64,000 nt of DNA, taken from Shewanella hanedai (GTDB lineage: Bacteria > Pseudomonadota > Gammaproteobacteria > Enterobacterales > Shewanellaceae). How positions within the stretch are numbered: position 1 is the stretch's first letter; every line of letters begins with the position of its first letter. The stretch spans positions 124,001 through 188,000 of the forward strand of contig NZ_VKGK01000005.1 in NCBI RefSeq assembly GCF_007197645.1, in the 5' to 3' direction. Shown one piece after another: positions 53,331 to 62,467 of the stretch. The position numbers were made by a program, and so were the translations under genes. Under the pieces are notes generated by a model. It worked only from the letters and a program-made list of their open reading frames with translations. It ran no database searches and was not told where the DNA came from.

Positions 53331-54356
53331 TTAACTGGCGATTGGCATCACTCGGTTTCTACCCAGTCGCTTGGCTTCATAGAGGAGTTTATCTGATTGA
53401 TCAATGAGTTGAGCAGCGCTGAGAGAGGGAGTCCATTGGGCGACACCAAAAGAGGCGGTGATATTGTTTATCATGGTGTCCTTACGTCTATCTTTTAGTG
53501 ACACTTTCTCTAATGCTCTGCGCATTGCTTCCGCTAAATGCCTTGCATTTCTAAACTGACTATTGGGGGTTATCACGGCAAATTCTTCGCCACCATAGCG
53601 GTAGATTTTGGTTCCATCTCGGCATGACTCGCTAAGACGTTTGGCGACAGCCTTGAGTACGGTATCACCTAATTGGTGACCATAATTGTCGTTAAAGGCT
53701 TTGAAATGATCGATGTCGATAAGAATTAAACACAATCCTTCAGGGGATTGGCTCAATAGTCCTGCTAAATCAGAATCAAATGCTCTACGATTCAATATGC
53801 CAGTTAACGCATCGAATAATACATCTTTCTCTGATTCCTTCAATTGAGCTTTTAGCGTGTCAATCTCTTGCTGAGCACGCTTTAGGTGGCCGGTAAAATA
53901 TTCGGTGCTTGAGCGGATATCATCGGATTCTTTGGCTAGATTACGGACTATGCCCAGCACTTTTTCAAGGCTGACTCCCTCCTCTTCTATACGGCTGAGT
54001 TGGTCAAAGTTACTGTCGATGCGTTTTTGAAAATGGGTCGCGTCAGTGTTGGTGTCTTTTAAAGATTGAGATAGCTCAGTGGCCATCGCTTCTAGACTTT
54101 GACGCATTTCAATGACGTCAACTTCGACAGGATCTGAAACAAACTCACGATAGAGCAGGGTTGAATTTGAGGGAGAGCAAGTGCTGTATTCTTGTATTAT
54201 TGTATCGAGTTGTTTATTTAAATTAGGCTGTTTTTCATCAACGTAAGCATACCAAAGTGCATAATTGGTCGGTGTAGTGGGGATCTGATGCTTTAGCATC
54301 AAGGGAACCGCTTTTTTTAAATTTATCGCGGCCAGTTGCATCAGTTCTTTGGACAT
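53331..54356 (-). CDS. Diguanylate cyclase with GGEEF motif
   Basis: The 341-residue soluble protein has an N-terminal helical region (about 1-175, coiled coil near 140-175) and a C-terminal GGDEF domain with DALTGILNRRAFDSDL and the active site YRYGGEEF. The I-site position reads RDGT instead of RxxD, so product inhibition by c-di-GMP may be lost. ATG 54356 is preferred to one 22 codons upstream because AGGT lies 8 bases before it. No membrane segment. Not linked to the sortase genes by operon, though adjacent and convergent. Confidence 0.9.
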   Translation of the reverse strand: MSKELMQLAAINLKKAVPLMLKHQIPTTPTNYALWYAYVDEKQPNLNKQLDTIIQEYSTCSPSNSTLLYREFVSDPVEVDVIEMRQSLEAMATELSQSLKDTNTDATHFQKRIDSNFDQLSRIEEEGVSLEKVLGIVRNLAKESDDIRSSTEYFTGHLKRAQQEIDTLKAQLKESEKDVLFDALTGILNRRAFDSDLAGLLSQSPEGLCLILIDIDHFKAFNDNYGHQLGDTVLKAVAKRLSESCRDGTKIYRYGGEEFAVITPNSQFRNARHLAEAMRRALEKVSLKDRRKDTMINNITASFGVAQWTPSLSAAQLIDQSDKLLYEAKRLGRNRVMPIAS

Positions 54357-54442
54357 AAAAGTACCTAAGTGATAAGAGGTATGAAGCTTTGCTGTAAGTG
54401 AAATCATAGTTAAACAGATCAAATCAAGCTAGCAGATATGAA

Positions 54443-54476
54443 GAATAAAACCAGAATTATCATTCTGGTTTTATTC
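54443..54476 (-). terminator. Rho-independent terminator of the let operon
   Basis: A perfect 15-bp stem (GAATAAAACCAGAAT with its complement, 4-base loop) whose minus-strand descending arm ends GGTTTTATTC, placed 22 bases after the letB stop. Confidence 0.9.
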
Positions 54477-54497
54477 AACTACCTCTTTTACTGACGG

Positions 54498-57122
54498 TTA
54501 TGGCGCCACTTGAATTGGAGCCCAATTTAGCCATTCAGAAGCAAACTGTTTCTGTAGTATAAATTGAGTATCACTTGATAACTGGTTTGAGGTAGTTGTA
54601 GGACTTTGGGTGACAACACCGATCCCACCTGCCAATATCGTTTCTAATGTGCCGGTTTCAATTGTCGCGCCCGAAAATAAGCCGATATCAACTTTGACAC
54701 CGGATAGATCCCAAAACTGACTGGTATTATTGATTAAGTGGCTATATTGGCTGTCTATATGCGAATGTATTAGCACTGAGTTGCCGGTGTCCGATAAGGC
54801 ATAACTGTCTACTTGCCCAACCTTGAGACCTCTGAAAAATATCGGGGTTCCAGCTTTGATTGAACCAAGTGAACTGTCCGTTAAGGTAAAGAGCAGTTCT
54901 CCGGCTTTAATCAGTTTCGATGGTGTGATGTCACCGATAAAATGCGTGCTGTTTTCTGCATCAAAACCGGGAATGACACTGACGTAAGGGCCCATGATTA
55001 AGGTTTCAGGTGCGGTGATTCCAGATAAGGATATCTGTGCATCGACAATAAAGTAGCGGGCATCACGTTGTGTAAAGTGCGCTGCATAATTACCATAAAT
55101 ATAGGCTTTTACTGTGACACTGTTGAGGTCGTCATCTAGCTTTACAGACTCAATTTCACCGACTTGATGGCCTTGATAACGAATAGGGGCTTTTGCCGCC
55201 AGTTTTACGTCAGCTGGAAAGCTCAGTGTTATCGGTTTGGCTTGAGCTAAGGCTAAAGCTTTCGATGCATAAAGGTATGATTGATTCCCGGCCTCTTCTT
55301 CATCGAGTAGTCCTAAAGTAATGCTGCCTTTTAACGCTCCTTGTAGTGGAGCCACCTCTACCTCAATGCCTGTAAGCGCTGCGTTGATAGACATCGCGCC
55401 ATTTCGCCAAAACACAGAGTTTGATTTAATTAAACTGGAAAATTGCTTTTGGATACTTAGCTTAATGACAAAAGATTCCTCTTTTGTCTGCCATGTGACT
55501 TTGTCGACTTGGCCAATTTGCATTTTCTGATAATAGACGGGAGAACCAGATGAAAGATCGGCACCATCAGGACTGTTTAAGACCAGATGAGTCATATTGA
55601 TATTATTGAAGTGTTTGTCTGCCGCTTGCTCAGATGCAAAAAGTGCCAATTTGGCCCCTTTACTGACGATTGATGTAGATTGTCCTTGGACAAGACTAAT
55701 CGCACCTTTAGTTAGCGTTGTAAGATCGCGAGTTTTGACAGAGACTCCCTCAAGAGACGCGTCGATAGAGAGGGCACTTTCTGGAATAAAATAGCTGCCT
55801 TGGGTAATGAGCTGCGCGAATTCAGGCAAAATTTCAGCCTGATATATTATCCCTGATAAAGTCGCATTGAGTTTGACTGAGTTAACGTGGCCGATTGCAA
55901 TCTGCTTATATCGGATCTCTGCTCCTTCGTTGATCCCTTGATTGCTGTCGGAAGTTAGCGTTAACCTTAATTTTGTTTTAGCAAATTGGTCTGGTTGTTC
56001 AGATAATAATGGATAGTGTGATAGTGGTTTACCTGAACCAGGGGAGAAGTTAATCACACTGCCTGTAAGTAACCGTTCTGCATGCTTAACACCAGAGAGC
56101 GATAAGTCAGCTCCTTCTAGCCAAAATTGAGAACTGGCTGAGAGCAGTTTGGCGTGCTCAGTAATGAGCTTTGCAGTAAACTCAACACCAGAGTCAGTGA
56201 GTTTAGATTGTGTAATGCGGCCGATATTGATGCCTCTAAATACAATGGCCGTTCCCACAGATGCAGAGTTTGCTTTATCGGCTGTTAGCGTAAACTCAAT
56301 GCCGCCGAGAGCCAGCTCTTCGTTATCATAGATTTCATAACGTTGACCTTTCTCTGCCGAAGTTGATTCTTCTGAAGAGTTAAAGCTTAAACCGCCGGCT
56401 AATATTGACGACAAACTTTCGGTTTTGATTTTGATACCAGACAGAGATGCATCAATTTTTAGCCCGGAGACATTCCAAAACAACGAATCCTTTTTCACCA
56501 AATGTGCGTACTGTTTCTGAACAAATGCAGTTAACGCAATTTGTTTGGAACCTTCAAGTTTATAACTGATTATCTGTCCCACTGGAATTTGGCGATAAAA
56601 CAGTTGTGAACCGACACTCAAAGAACCTAAAGTTTTACTGGTTAATTCGATAAGCAGACCATCTTCATTTGGAATTATTGTGGGCGCATTCTGCTCCGCT
56701 GTAAAAAATGATTGCGATTTCCCTTTACCAGGTTGAATAGCGATATAGTTCCCGGAAAATAGCGTATCGAGCCCTTCGACACCTGTAATAGAGGCTTTTG
56801 GCGTAACGAGCCAAAATTTAGTGCCCTTATTGAGGTAAGCTGCCGCGCGATGATCCATTTTAAGATCAACATTAACTCCCTTAAGGTCATCATCAATGCT
56901 GATATCAACGACTTTTCCAACCGTCAGTCCCTGATAGCGAACTAAGGTTTTACCCACATCAATACCGGTTGCACTGGGGAAATGAATGCGAACTTCAACG
57001 CCAGCTTCCTTAATACTCTTGATACCAAGCCAAGAGCCTAAGGCCAAAGCCACTAAGGGCAAAAGCCAGATTGGTGAGAATAGTTTCTTTTTTACGACTT
57101 TTGGTGCTTCAATTTGTGTCAT
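54498..57122 (-). CDS. letB: LetB lipid-transport protein with seven MCE domains
   Basis: LetB (YebT) forms a periplasmic tunnel of stacked MCE rings for lipid transport between inner and outer membranes. The 874-residue protein has one N-terminal membrane helix and seven MCE repeats, marked by the beta-strand motif [SG]xxxGxxxxxxxxxVGxV at about residues 50, 165, 278, 395, 515, 635 and 750 (for example GIDVGKTLVRYQGLTVGKV, SASVGTAIVFRGINIGRI and SIKAGTPIFFRGLKVGQV). E. coli LetB has 877 residues and seven domains. It overlaps the upstream letA second half by 14 bases. Confidence 0.94.
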   Translation of the reverse strand: MTQIEAPKVVKKKLFSPIWLLPLVALALGSWLGIKSIKEAGVEVRIHFPSATGIDVGKTLVRYQGLTVGKVVDISIDDDLKGVNVDLKMDHRAAAYLNKGTKFWLVTPKASITGVEGLDTLFSGNYIAIQPGKGKSQSFFTAEQNAPTIIPNEDGLLIELTSKTLGSLSVGSQLFYRQIPVGQIISYKLEGSKQIALTAFVQKQYAHLVKKDSLFWNVSGLKIDASLSGIKIKTESLSSILAGGLSFNSSEESTSAEKGQRYEIYDNEELALGGIEFTLTADKANSASVGTAIVFRGINIGRITQSKLTDSGVEFTAKLITEHAKLLSASSQFWLEGADLSLSGVKHAERLLTGSVINFSPGSGKPLSHYPLLSEQPDQFAKTKLRLTLTSDSNQGINEGAEIRYKQIAIGHVNSVKLNATLSGIIYQAEILPEFAQLITQGSYFIPESALSIDASLEGVSVKTRDLTTLTKGAISLVQGQSTSIVSKGAKLALFASEQAADKHFNNINMTHLVLNSPDGADLSSGSPVYYQKMQIGQVDKVTWQTKEESFVIKLSIQKQFSSLIKSNSVFWRNGAMSINAALTGIEVEVAPLQGALKGSITLGLLDEEEAGNQSYLYASKALALAQAKPITLSFPADVKLAAKAPIRYQGHQVGEIESVKLDDDLNSVTVKAYIYGNYAAHFTQRDARYFIVDAQISLSGITAPETLIMGPYVSVIPGFDAENSTHFIGDITPSKLIKAGELLFTLTDSSLGSIKAGTPIFFRGLKVGQVDSYALSDTGNSVLIHSHIDSQYSHLINNTSQFWDLSGVKVDIGLFSGATIETGTLETILAGGIGVVTQSPTTTSNQLSSDTQFILQKQFASEWLNWAPIQVAP

Positions 57123-57741
57123 CTTTCGATTCCAGTCGATCCCAGAGTAAACGAGTGTCCAGTACTTTTGCAGCCATTTGGGTCAGCAAAATCACTAATG
57201 CAAATGCAGTGGCTGCTGGGGCGGCCTTAGCATCTAAAAGTTGCCCCATATTCACCAATGCGACGGTAATGGAGATGACAAATAGGTCTAACATCGACCA
57301 ACGGCCTATCCATTCAATAATATGGAAACCTACCATAAGCATTTTTTTTGAAATGGGTAAGCGAAAACTAATGGCGCTTAAATAGATGGTTAATCCGACA
57401 ATCTTAAGTAGAGGAACTAAAATACTGGCGGTAAACAATATAATCGCGATGGGAAACATGTCGGATTGAACTAAGTGAGTTATCCCAGTATATATGGTGT
57501 CGTAGCGAATACGGCCGCGATCGGTCAACATCGTTATCGGATAGATATTCGCTGGTATTAATAAGATTGCTGCAGTGATCAGAAGTGCCCAGCTTTTTTG
57601 TAGACTACTGGTATCTCTAACTAACAAAAGCGTGTCACAACGCGAGCAGCGAAGGTACTTAATCTCATTTAACTTATTGCATGAAGGGCAAGCAGTGAGT
57701 CCCATTGCTTTGCCTTGGGCTTTTTCATTGAGATTATTCAT
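57109..57741 (-). CDS. LetA C-terminal half (PqiA-like), second of two split genes
   Basis: The 210-residue protein has a zinc-ribbon start (CPSCNK, CSRCDT) and four membrane helices (about 50-70, 98-120, 140-160 and 175-195) of the PqiA/LetA fold, with IPANIYPI and KIVGLTIYL. LetA acts with LetB at the inner membrane in lipid transport. E. coli LetA is one protein of 427 residues with two homologous halves; here each half is a gene. It starts 8 bases inside the previous gene and ends inside letB. Confidence 0.88.
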   Translation of the reverse strand: MNNLNEKAQGKAMGLTACPSCNKLNEIKYLRCSRCDTLLLVRDTSSLQKSWALLITAAILLIPANIYPITMLTDRGRIRYDTIYTGITHLVQSDMFPIAIILFTASILVPLLKIVGLTIYLSAISFRLPISKKMLMVGFHIIEWIGRWSMLDLFVISITVALVNMGQLLDAKAAPAATAFALVILLTQMAAKVLDTRLLWDRLESKDDTN

Positions 57742-58360
57742 CGAGCATATTCCACATATGTTCTAGATTATATTCACGCTGTAGAAACAGGGTGACAATA
57801 AATAGCATTGAGAAACAGAAAGTACCCATGCCTAAGAAAATATCCGCAAAATCAGAAAGGTTGAAGACTGAAACTAGAATGCTGATTAAATATATTTCCA
57901 GCATACTGAGCTGGGAGATAATACTTTGATAGGCAAGTAGACGCTTCAGCACATTTCTAAAAAATGCATTATGAAGCTGATATTTTATGATCAGTATTTG
58001 GCTCAAAATAGATAAAATAAGCAGTGCCGGTGCGATAACAGCAGTGAGCATCACTGATAGACCTACTATCCAATAACCTTGTTGAGATACGGCCATCGCG
58101 CCTTCTGCAATGGTCGTGGTTCTGACACTGCCAAAAAAGTGCAATTCTAAAATAGGAAGAAAATTAGCGGGTGCAAGAAAGATAAGTGCAGTGATGCATA
58201 AAGCCAACATCCCATTAATTGAACAGTATGGCGTATCGTATAGGACGGTGTCACACCGGGGGCATAATGCCCGTGCTCCAGAGGGAAGTGCGCGCTTTCT
58301 TACCACTAAATCACAAGAGCGGCATAAAATCACACAATCATCGATACAATCTCGTTCCAT
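57734..58360 (-). CDS. LetA N-terminal half (PqiA-like), first of two split genes
   Basis: The 208-residue protein has a zinc ribbon CRSCDLVVR ... CPRCDTV and four membrane helices (about 50-75, 100-125, 155-175 and 180-200) with NFLPILELHFFG. The two LetA-like genes total 418 residues, the length of intact LetA, and overlap by 8 bases, so the split makes two interacting subunits rather than a decayed gene. The yebG LexA box lies about 210 bases upstream in the other direction. Confidence 0.88.
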   Translation of the reverse strand: MERDCIDDCVILCRSCDLVVRKRALPSGARALCPRCDTVLYDTPYCSINGMLALCITALIFLAPANFLPILELHFFGSVRTTTIAEGAMAVSQQGYWIVGLSVMLTAVIAPALLILSILSQILIIKYQLHNAFFRNVLKRLLAYQSIISQLSMLEIYLISILVSVFNLSDFADIFLGMGTFCFSMLFIVTLFLQREYNLEHMWNMLDE

Positions 58361-58571
58361 TTCTGGTTTTAAATTCCTTATTTTGCATCCAGTTACTAAT
58401 GAATCTATGAGCAGTTAACTGAGGGCATCAGACTAATAGGGGTTATTAGTATAGTGACGAACCTTAAACCATTCTTAAGTATACAGCATAGGTGGTTGCT
58501 GATAATCATCTGGATAATATCAGATTTTACAGAATACTTGCATAAGAAGTTATATTTATGAGACTCTGTGA

Positions 58572-58587
58572 CTGTATATAAAAACAG
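58572..58587. promoter_or_regulatory. LexA (SOS) box upstream of yebG
   Basis: CTGT-ATATAAAA-ACAG matches the CTGT-N8-ACAG LexA operator exactly. It lies 13 bases before the yebG ATG, so it should repress that gene until DNA damage. Confidence 0.9.
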
Positions 58588-58600
58588 TATAAGGACAGGT

Positions 58601-58885
58601 ATGGCGGTAATTACTAAATTTGTCGTAGTCAGAGAAGGGGTTGAGAAGATGACATTCACATCTAAGAAGGAAGCTGATGCTTACGACAAGATGCTTGATA
58701 TCGCTGATCAACTGACCCCATTTTTGACACGCTCTGAGCTTGAACTTGATGATAATACTTGTGAAAAGTTAAGCTTCTACTTGGCACAGAATAAAGAACA
58801 TCTTTTGAGTTTATTAAAAGGTGTGGTGCCTTCGGAACAAAAAGCGGTGAAGAAAACAGCTAAAAAAGCTGAACCTAAAAAATAA
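58601..58885 (+). CDS. yebG: YebG, LexA-regulated small protein
   Basis: The 94-residue protein from ATG 58601 has MAVITKFVVVREG, KMTFTSKKEADAYDKMLDIAD and a long basic Lys/Ala-rich tail, matching the SOS-induced YebG family. AAGGACAGGT precedes ATG. An upstream GTG at 58568 overlaps the operator and is less likely. The exact role in damage response is unknown. It is next to msrC. Confidence 0.93.
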   Translation: MAVITKFVVVREGVEKMTFTSKKEADAYDKMLDIADQLTPFLTRSELELDDNTCEKLSFYLAQNKEHLLSLLKGVVPSEQKAVKKTAKKAEPKK

Positions 58886-58902
58886 AGTGTTAGGAAATTT
58901 GT

Positions 58903-59361
58903 ATGGATGTTCAGAGTTATGAATCGTTAAATCGCCAAGCTCAGGCTTTACTTGTTGGCGAAGATGATCTTGTTGCTGCAATGGCGAATTTTTCAGCCTT
59001 AATTAATGATTCTCTTGATAAGCTCAATTGGGTTGGCTTTTATCTATTAAAAGATGAGCAACTTATTTTGGGGCCTTTTCAAGGCAAAGTGGCCTGCAGT
59101 CGTATTCCTATGGGCAAAGGTGTATGTGGAACCTCGGCTTCTAGAAAGCAGACTTTACGGGTTGGCGATGTACATCAATTTGATGGTCATATTGCATGTG
59201 ATTCTGCCAGTAATTCAGAGATAGTGATCCCTGTTTTTAACCAGAAGAGTCTCATCGCTGTATTAGATATAGACAGCCCAATTTTGAATCGATTTACTGA
59301 AATAGATCAAATTGGCTTGGAAAACTTGGTGAAGAGCTTCGAAAGTGCGTTATTTGGTTAA
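58903..59361 (+). CDS. msrC: Free methionine-(R)-sulfoxide reductase (GAF domain)
   Basis: The 152-residue GAF-domain enzyme reduces free methionine R-sulfoxide. Cys65, Cys75 and Cys99 (GKVACSRIPMGKGVCG, HIACDSASNSEIVIP) are spaced as in E. coli MsrC (Cys84, 94 and 118), with Cys99 the expected catalytic residue. It lies 17 bases after yebG and could be cotranscribed. Confidence 0.95.
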   Translation: MDVQSYESLNRQAQALLVGEDDLVAAMANFSALINDSLDKLNWVGFYLLKDEQLILGPFQGKVACSRIPMGKGVCGTSASRKQTLRVGDVHQFDGHIACDSASNSEIVIPVFNQKSLIAVLDIDSPILNRFTEIDQIGLENLVKSFESALFG

Positions 59362-59647
59362 ACTACAACCAATTTTGCATAATTGAGGGTCGCAATCGTG
59401 CCAGTCAGGCTTATAATAGGCGATTCGAATGATTGAGGACGTTAGGCGTTTCTGATTCTTAGAATGAATGCTTGGCGTTTGTTAATTGTAATTGCTAAGG
59501 TATGTCTGCTGCGTTTGTAGTGTTGTTCGATGTTTAGCCATTGACTGGACTCGGATATTGCAACGCCTGACGAATATAAACGACCCTAAATAGCATATCT
59601 TTTGGTATGTTTGGATAGAGTCCCTTTTTTAAACTGTGGAAGTAATG

Positions 59648-60280
59648 ATGGAATCAACAGAGAAGTTGACCGACACCAACGCAATTCTTGCGTATTTATA
59701 TGAAACATTTCCTTTGTGCTTTATCGCCGAAGGTGAAACTAAGCCATTAAAGATTGGATTGTTTCAGGATTTGGCTGAAAGGTTGGCTGATGATTCTAAA
59801 GTCAGTAAAACTCAATTGAGAATTGCCTTAAGACGCTATACTAGTAGCTGGCGTTACCTCAAGGGCGTAAAAGCGGGTGCACAACGCATCGACTTAGACG
59901 GCCAAGATTGCGGTGAGTTAGAGCAAGAGCATATCGATCATGCACAATTGACACTTAAAGAGAGTCAAGAAAAAGCGAAAGCTAAGCGTATCGAAAAAGC
60001 GACAGCAGCCAAAGCAAGCGAAAAAGCGAGCAAGAAGCCTGTTAAAAAAGTAGCGCCTAAGCGTGCAAAACCAACACCTAAGCCAGTGAAAGAAGCGGCA
60101 CCAGTTGTTGAGTTAACACCGGCGGTATTAAATGAGTTGAAACAAAACCAGCGTGTTAATGTCAAACTAGGTAAGACGCCTGTTGCAGGTGTTATTGTTG
60201 ATATTAAGAAATCAGATGTGCAAGTACAGTTAGACTCAGGTTTAACAGTGAAAGTACGCATCGAGCACATAATGCTGTAA
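59648..60280 (+). CDS. proQ: RNA chaperone ProQ
   Basis: ProQ is a FinO-domain RNA-binding protein that stabilises and anneals sRNAs and mRNAs. The 210-residue protein has a FinO-like N-domain (about 1-110, MESTEKLTDTNAILAYLYETF, ALRRYTSSWRYLKGVKAG), a Lys/Ala/Pro-rich linker and a Tudor-like C-domain (QRVNVKLGKTPVAGVIVDI). ATG 59648 with GGAAG 5 bases upstream is preferred to GTG 59636. Upstream gap is 270 bases; prc follows after 30. Confidence 0.95.
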   Translation: MESTEKLTDTNAILAYLYETFPLCFIAEGETKPLKIGLFQDLAERLADDSKVSKTQLRIALRRYTSSWRYLKGVKAGAQRIDLDGQDCGELEQEHIDHAQLTLKESQEKAKAKRIEKATAAKASEKASKKPVKKVAPKRAKPTPKPVKEAAPVVELTPAVLNELKQNQRVNVKLGKTPVAGVIVDIKKSDVQVQLDSGLTVKVRIEHIML

Positions 60281-60310
60281 TAATCTTAAAGTAAAAGGAG
60301 TAACTTGTTG

Positions 60311-62383
60311 ATGCGAAAAATACCCCTGGTCGTTTCAATTGCCAGTATTTTTGTAGGATTCTCGGCGTGGGCGTTAACCCCATCAATTCCATTCAGCGAG
60401 TTACCCGCTTTAACACAGGAGCCGCAGCATAAAGTTGCCAGCAAACGTGTTACTGGTCTCTTCACTCGTTCTCATTATCATAGATTCGACCTTGATGATA
60501 CTTTCTCCGAGCAAGTCTTTAACCGTTATCTCAAGCAACTAGATTATCGACGTAATGTGATGTTGCAAAGCGATCTTGACAGCTTTGGCATCTACTCTAA
60601 ACAGTTTGATGACATGCTTAAAAGTGGTGACTTGACGCCTGCATATAAGATGTTTGATTTAGTGCAAAAACGCCGATATGAACGTTTTGCTTATGCACTG
60701 TCGTTACTGGATAAAGAGATTGATTTCACGGTGGCTAACGATAAGTATCAATACGATCGTGAAGATGCTGCATGGGCGAAAGATGAAGCCGAGATTAATG
60801 AATTATGGCGTCAGCGTGTTAAATATGATGCGCTGAACCTCAAGCTAACGGGTAAAACTTGGGAAGAGATAGTTCCTGTGCTTGAAAAGCGTTATAACAA
60901 TGCAATTAAGCGCTTGAGTCAAACAAAAAGTGAAGATGTATTCCAAGGAGTCATGAATGCATTTTCTCGTACAGTAGAGCCTCATACAAGTTACCTTTCA
61001 CCTCGTAATGCTGAGCGTTTCCAGATGGAAATGAACCTAAGCCTTGAAGGCATAGGTGCAGTGTTACAGATGGACGATGACTATACAGTGATCAAAAGCC
61101 TCGTAGCAGGTGGTCCCGCGGCAACCAGTGAGAAATTATCGCCAGAAGATAAAATCGTTGGTGTTGGACAGGACGGTAAAGAGATCGTTGATGTCATCGG
61201 TTGGCGTTTAGATGATGTTGTAGAACTCATTAAAGGGCCTAAAGGCAGTAAAGTTGTCCTACAAATTTTACCTAAGAAAGGCGGCTCCTCAGCTAAACCT
61301 TTCGAAGTCGTGATTATTCGAGATAAAATTAGATTAGAAGATCGCGCCGCGACATCTGAAGTCATTGAGCCTGAAGACGGGTTGTACGCAAACCGTAAAG
61401 TTGGCGTCATTCAGATCCCTGGTTTCTACATGGATCTCTCTAAAGATGTTTCTAAAGAACTCGTCAAACTCAAAGAAGCACAAGTTGAAGGCATTATCAT
61501 TGACCTTAGAGGCAATGGTGGCGGCGCATTAACCGAAGCCACGCTATTAACGGGTTTGTTTATTGAGCAAGGTCCAGTGGTTCAGATAAGAGATGCAAAC
61601 GGTAAAGTGTCTCAAAATCGTGATAATGATGGCAAAGTGTCTTATTCAGGGCCATTGACTGTCATGGTAGATCGATACAGTGCATCGGCATCAGAGATTT
61701 TTGCTGCAGCGCTTCAGGACTATGATCGCGCGTTAATTGTTGGTGAATCAACTTTTGGTAAAGGTACTGTGCAACAGCATAAGAGCCTTGGTCGAATTTA
61801 TGACATGTATGATAAACCAATTGGTCATGTTCAATATACGATAGCGAAATTCTACCGTATTAACGGTGGAAGTACTCAGCTTAAAGGCGTTACGCCTGAT
61901 ATCTCATTCCCTAGTGCATTAGAGCCTGGTGAATATGGTGAGGCTGAGGAAGAAAATGCGCTACCTTGGGACAAAGTCCTTGTGGCTCAATACGGCACGC
62001 TAGGTGATGTGAATCCAAACTTAATTACGAATTTGGATACTAAGCATAAAGCTCGTATCATTAAGGATGTTGAATTTGGCTATATCTATCAAGATATTGC
62101 AGAGTTTAAAGAACATCATGGTGAAAAAACGGTATCACTTGTTGAAAGCGAGCGCATTAGTGAGCGTGAAACTAATGATAAAAAGCAGTTAGATCGTCTT
62201 AACGAGCGCCGCGTAAGCCAAGGGTTAGAAGTCGTTAAGAGTTTAGAAAGTGATGACGAGACTGATACAGAGGTCGTTGATGAGGAGGAGGTTGAAACAC
62301 CTGATGCTTTCCTCGACGAAACTGTTTATATCACCTTAGACTTAGTCGATATCGAAAAAGTGGCAAAGAACGACATTAAATAG
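60311..62383 (+). CDS. prc: Carboxy-terminal processing protease Prc (Tsp)
   Basis: Prc is a periplasmic Ser/Lys protease that cleaves nonpolar C-termini, for example of penicillin-binding protein 3 and tagged proteins. The roughly 690-residue precursor has a signal peptide near residues 1-20, a PDZ domain (about 225-320, EGIGAVLQMDDDYTVI), and the catalytic Ser in DRYSASASEIFAAALQD with Lys in STFGKGTVQQ at the E. coli spacing. ATG 60311 has AAGGAG about 10 bases upstream; two TTG codons just before it are possible starts. A terminator follows. Confidence 0.95.
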   Translation: MRKIPLVVSIASIFVGFSAWALTPSIPFSELPALTQEPQHKVASKRVTGLFTRSHYHRFDLDDTFSEQVFNRYLKQLDYRRNVMLQSDLDSFGIYSKQFDDMLKSGDLTPAYKMFDLVQKRRYERFAYALSLLDKEIDFTVANDKYQYDREDAAWAKDEAEINELWRQRVKYDALNLKLTGKTWEEIVPVLEKRYNNAIKRLSQTKSEDVFQGVMNAFSRTVEPHTSYLSPRNAERFQMEMNLSLEGIGAVLQMDDDYTVIKSLVAGGPAATSEKLSPEDKIVGVGQDGKEIVDVIGWRLDDVVELIKGPKGSKVVLQILPKKGGSSAKPFEVVIIRDKIRLEDRAATSEVIEPEDGLYANRKVGVIQIPGFYMDLSKDVSKELVKLKEAQVEGIIIDLRGNGGGALTEATLLTGLFIEQGPVVQIRDANGKVSQNRDNDGKVSYSGPLTVMVDRYSASASEIFAAALQDYDRALIVGESTFGKGTVQQHKSLGRIYDMYDKPIGHVQYTIAKFYRINGGSTQLKGVTPDISFPSALEPGEYGEAEEENALPWDKVLVAQYGTLGDVNPNLITNLDTKHKARIIKDVEFGYIYQDIAEFKEHHGEKTVSLVESERISERETNDKKQLDRLNERRVSQGLEVVKSLESDDETDTEVVDEEEVETPDAFLDETVYITLDLVDIEKVAKNDIK

Positions 62384-62400
62384 AGTTAACTTCTCAGATA

Positions 62401-62427
62401 AAAACGCGCTTTAAGCGCGTTTTTTTT
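62401..62427 (+). terminator. Rho-independent terminator after prc
   Basis: AAAACGCGCT and its complement AGCGCGTTTT form a 10-bp stem with a 3-base loop, then run into eight T. It lies 17 bases past the prc stop. Confidence 0.88.
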
Positions 62428-62467
62428 ATACTTAAAACCTGTTTTTACAGGGATAAAAGGTAGACAC

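Noticed and set aside
54498..57122. Apparent long internal repeat inside letB
   Set aside because: The repetition is at protein level, seven MCE domains, and not a DNA repeat array.
58568..58600. Upstream GTG start for yebG
   Set aside because: It would place the LexA operator inside the coding region and adds residues not found in the family.
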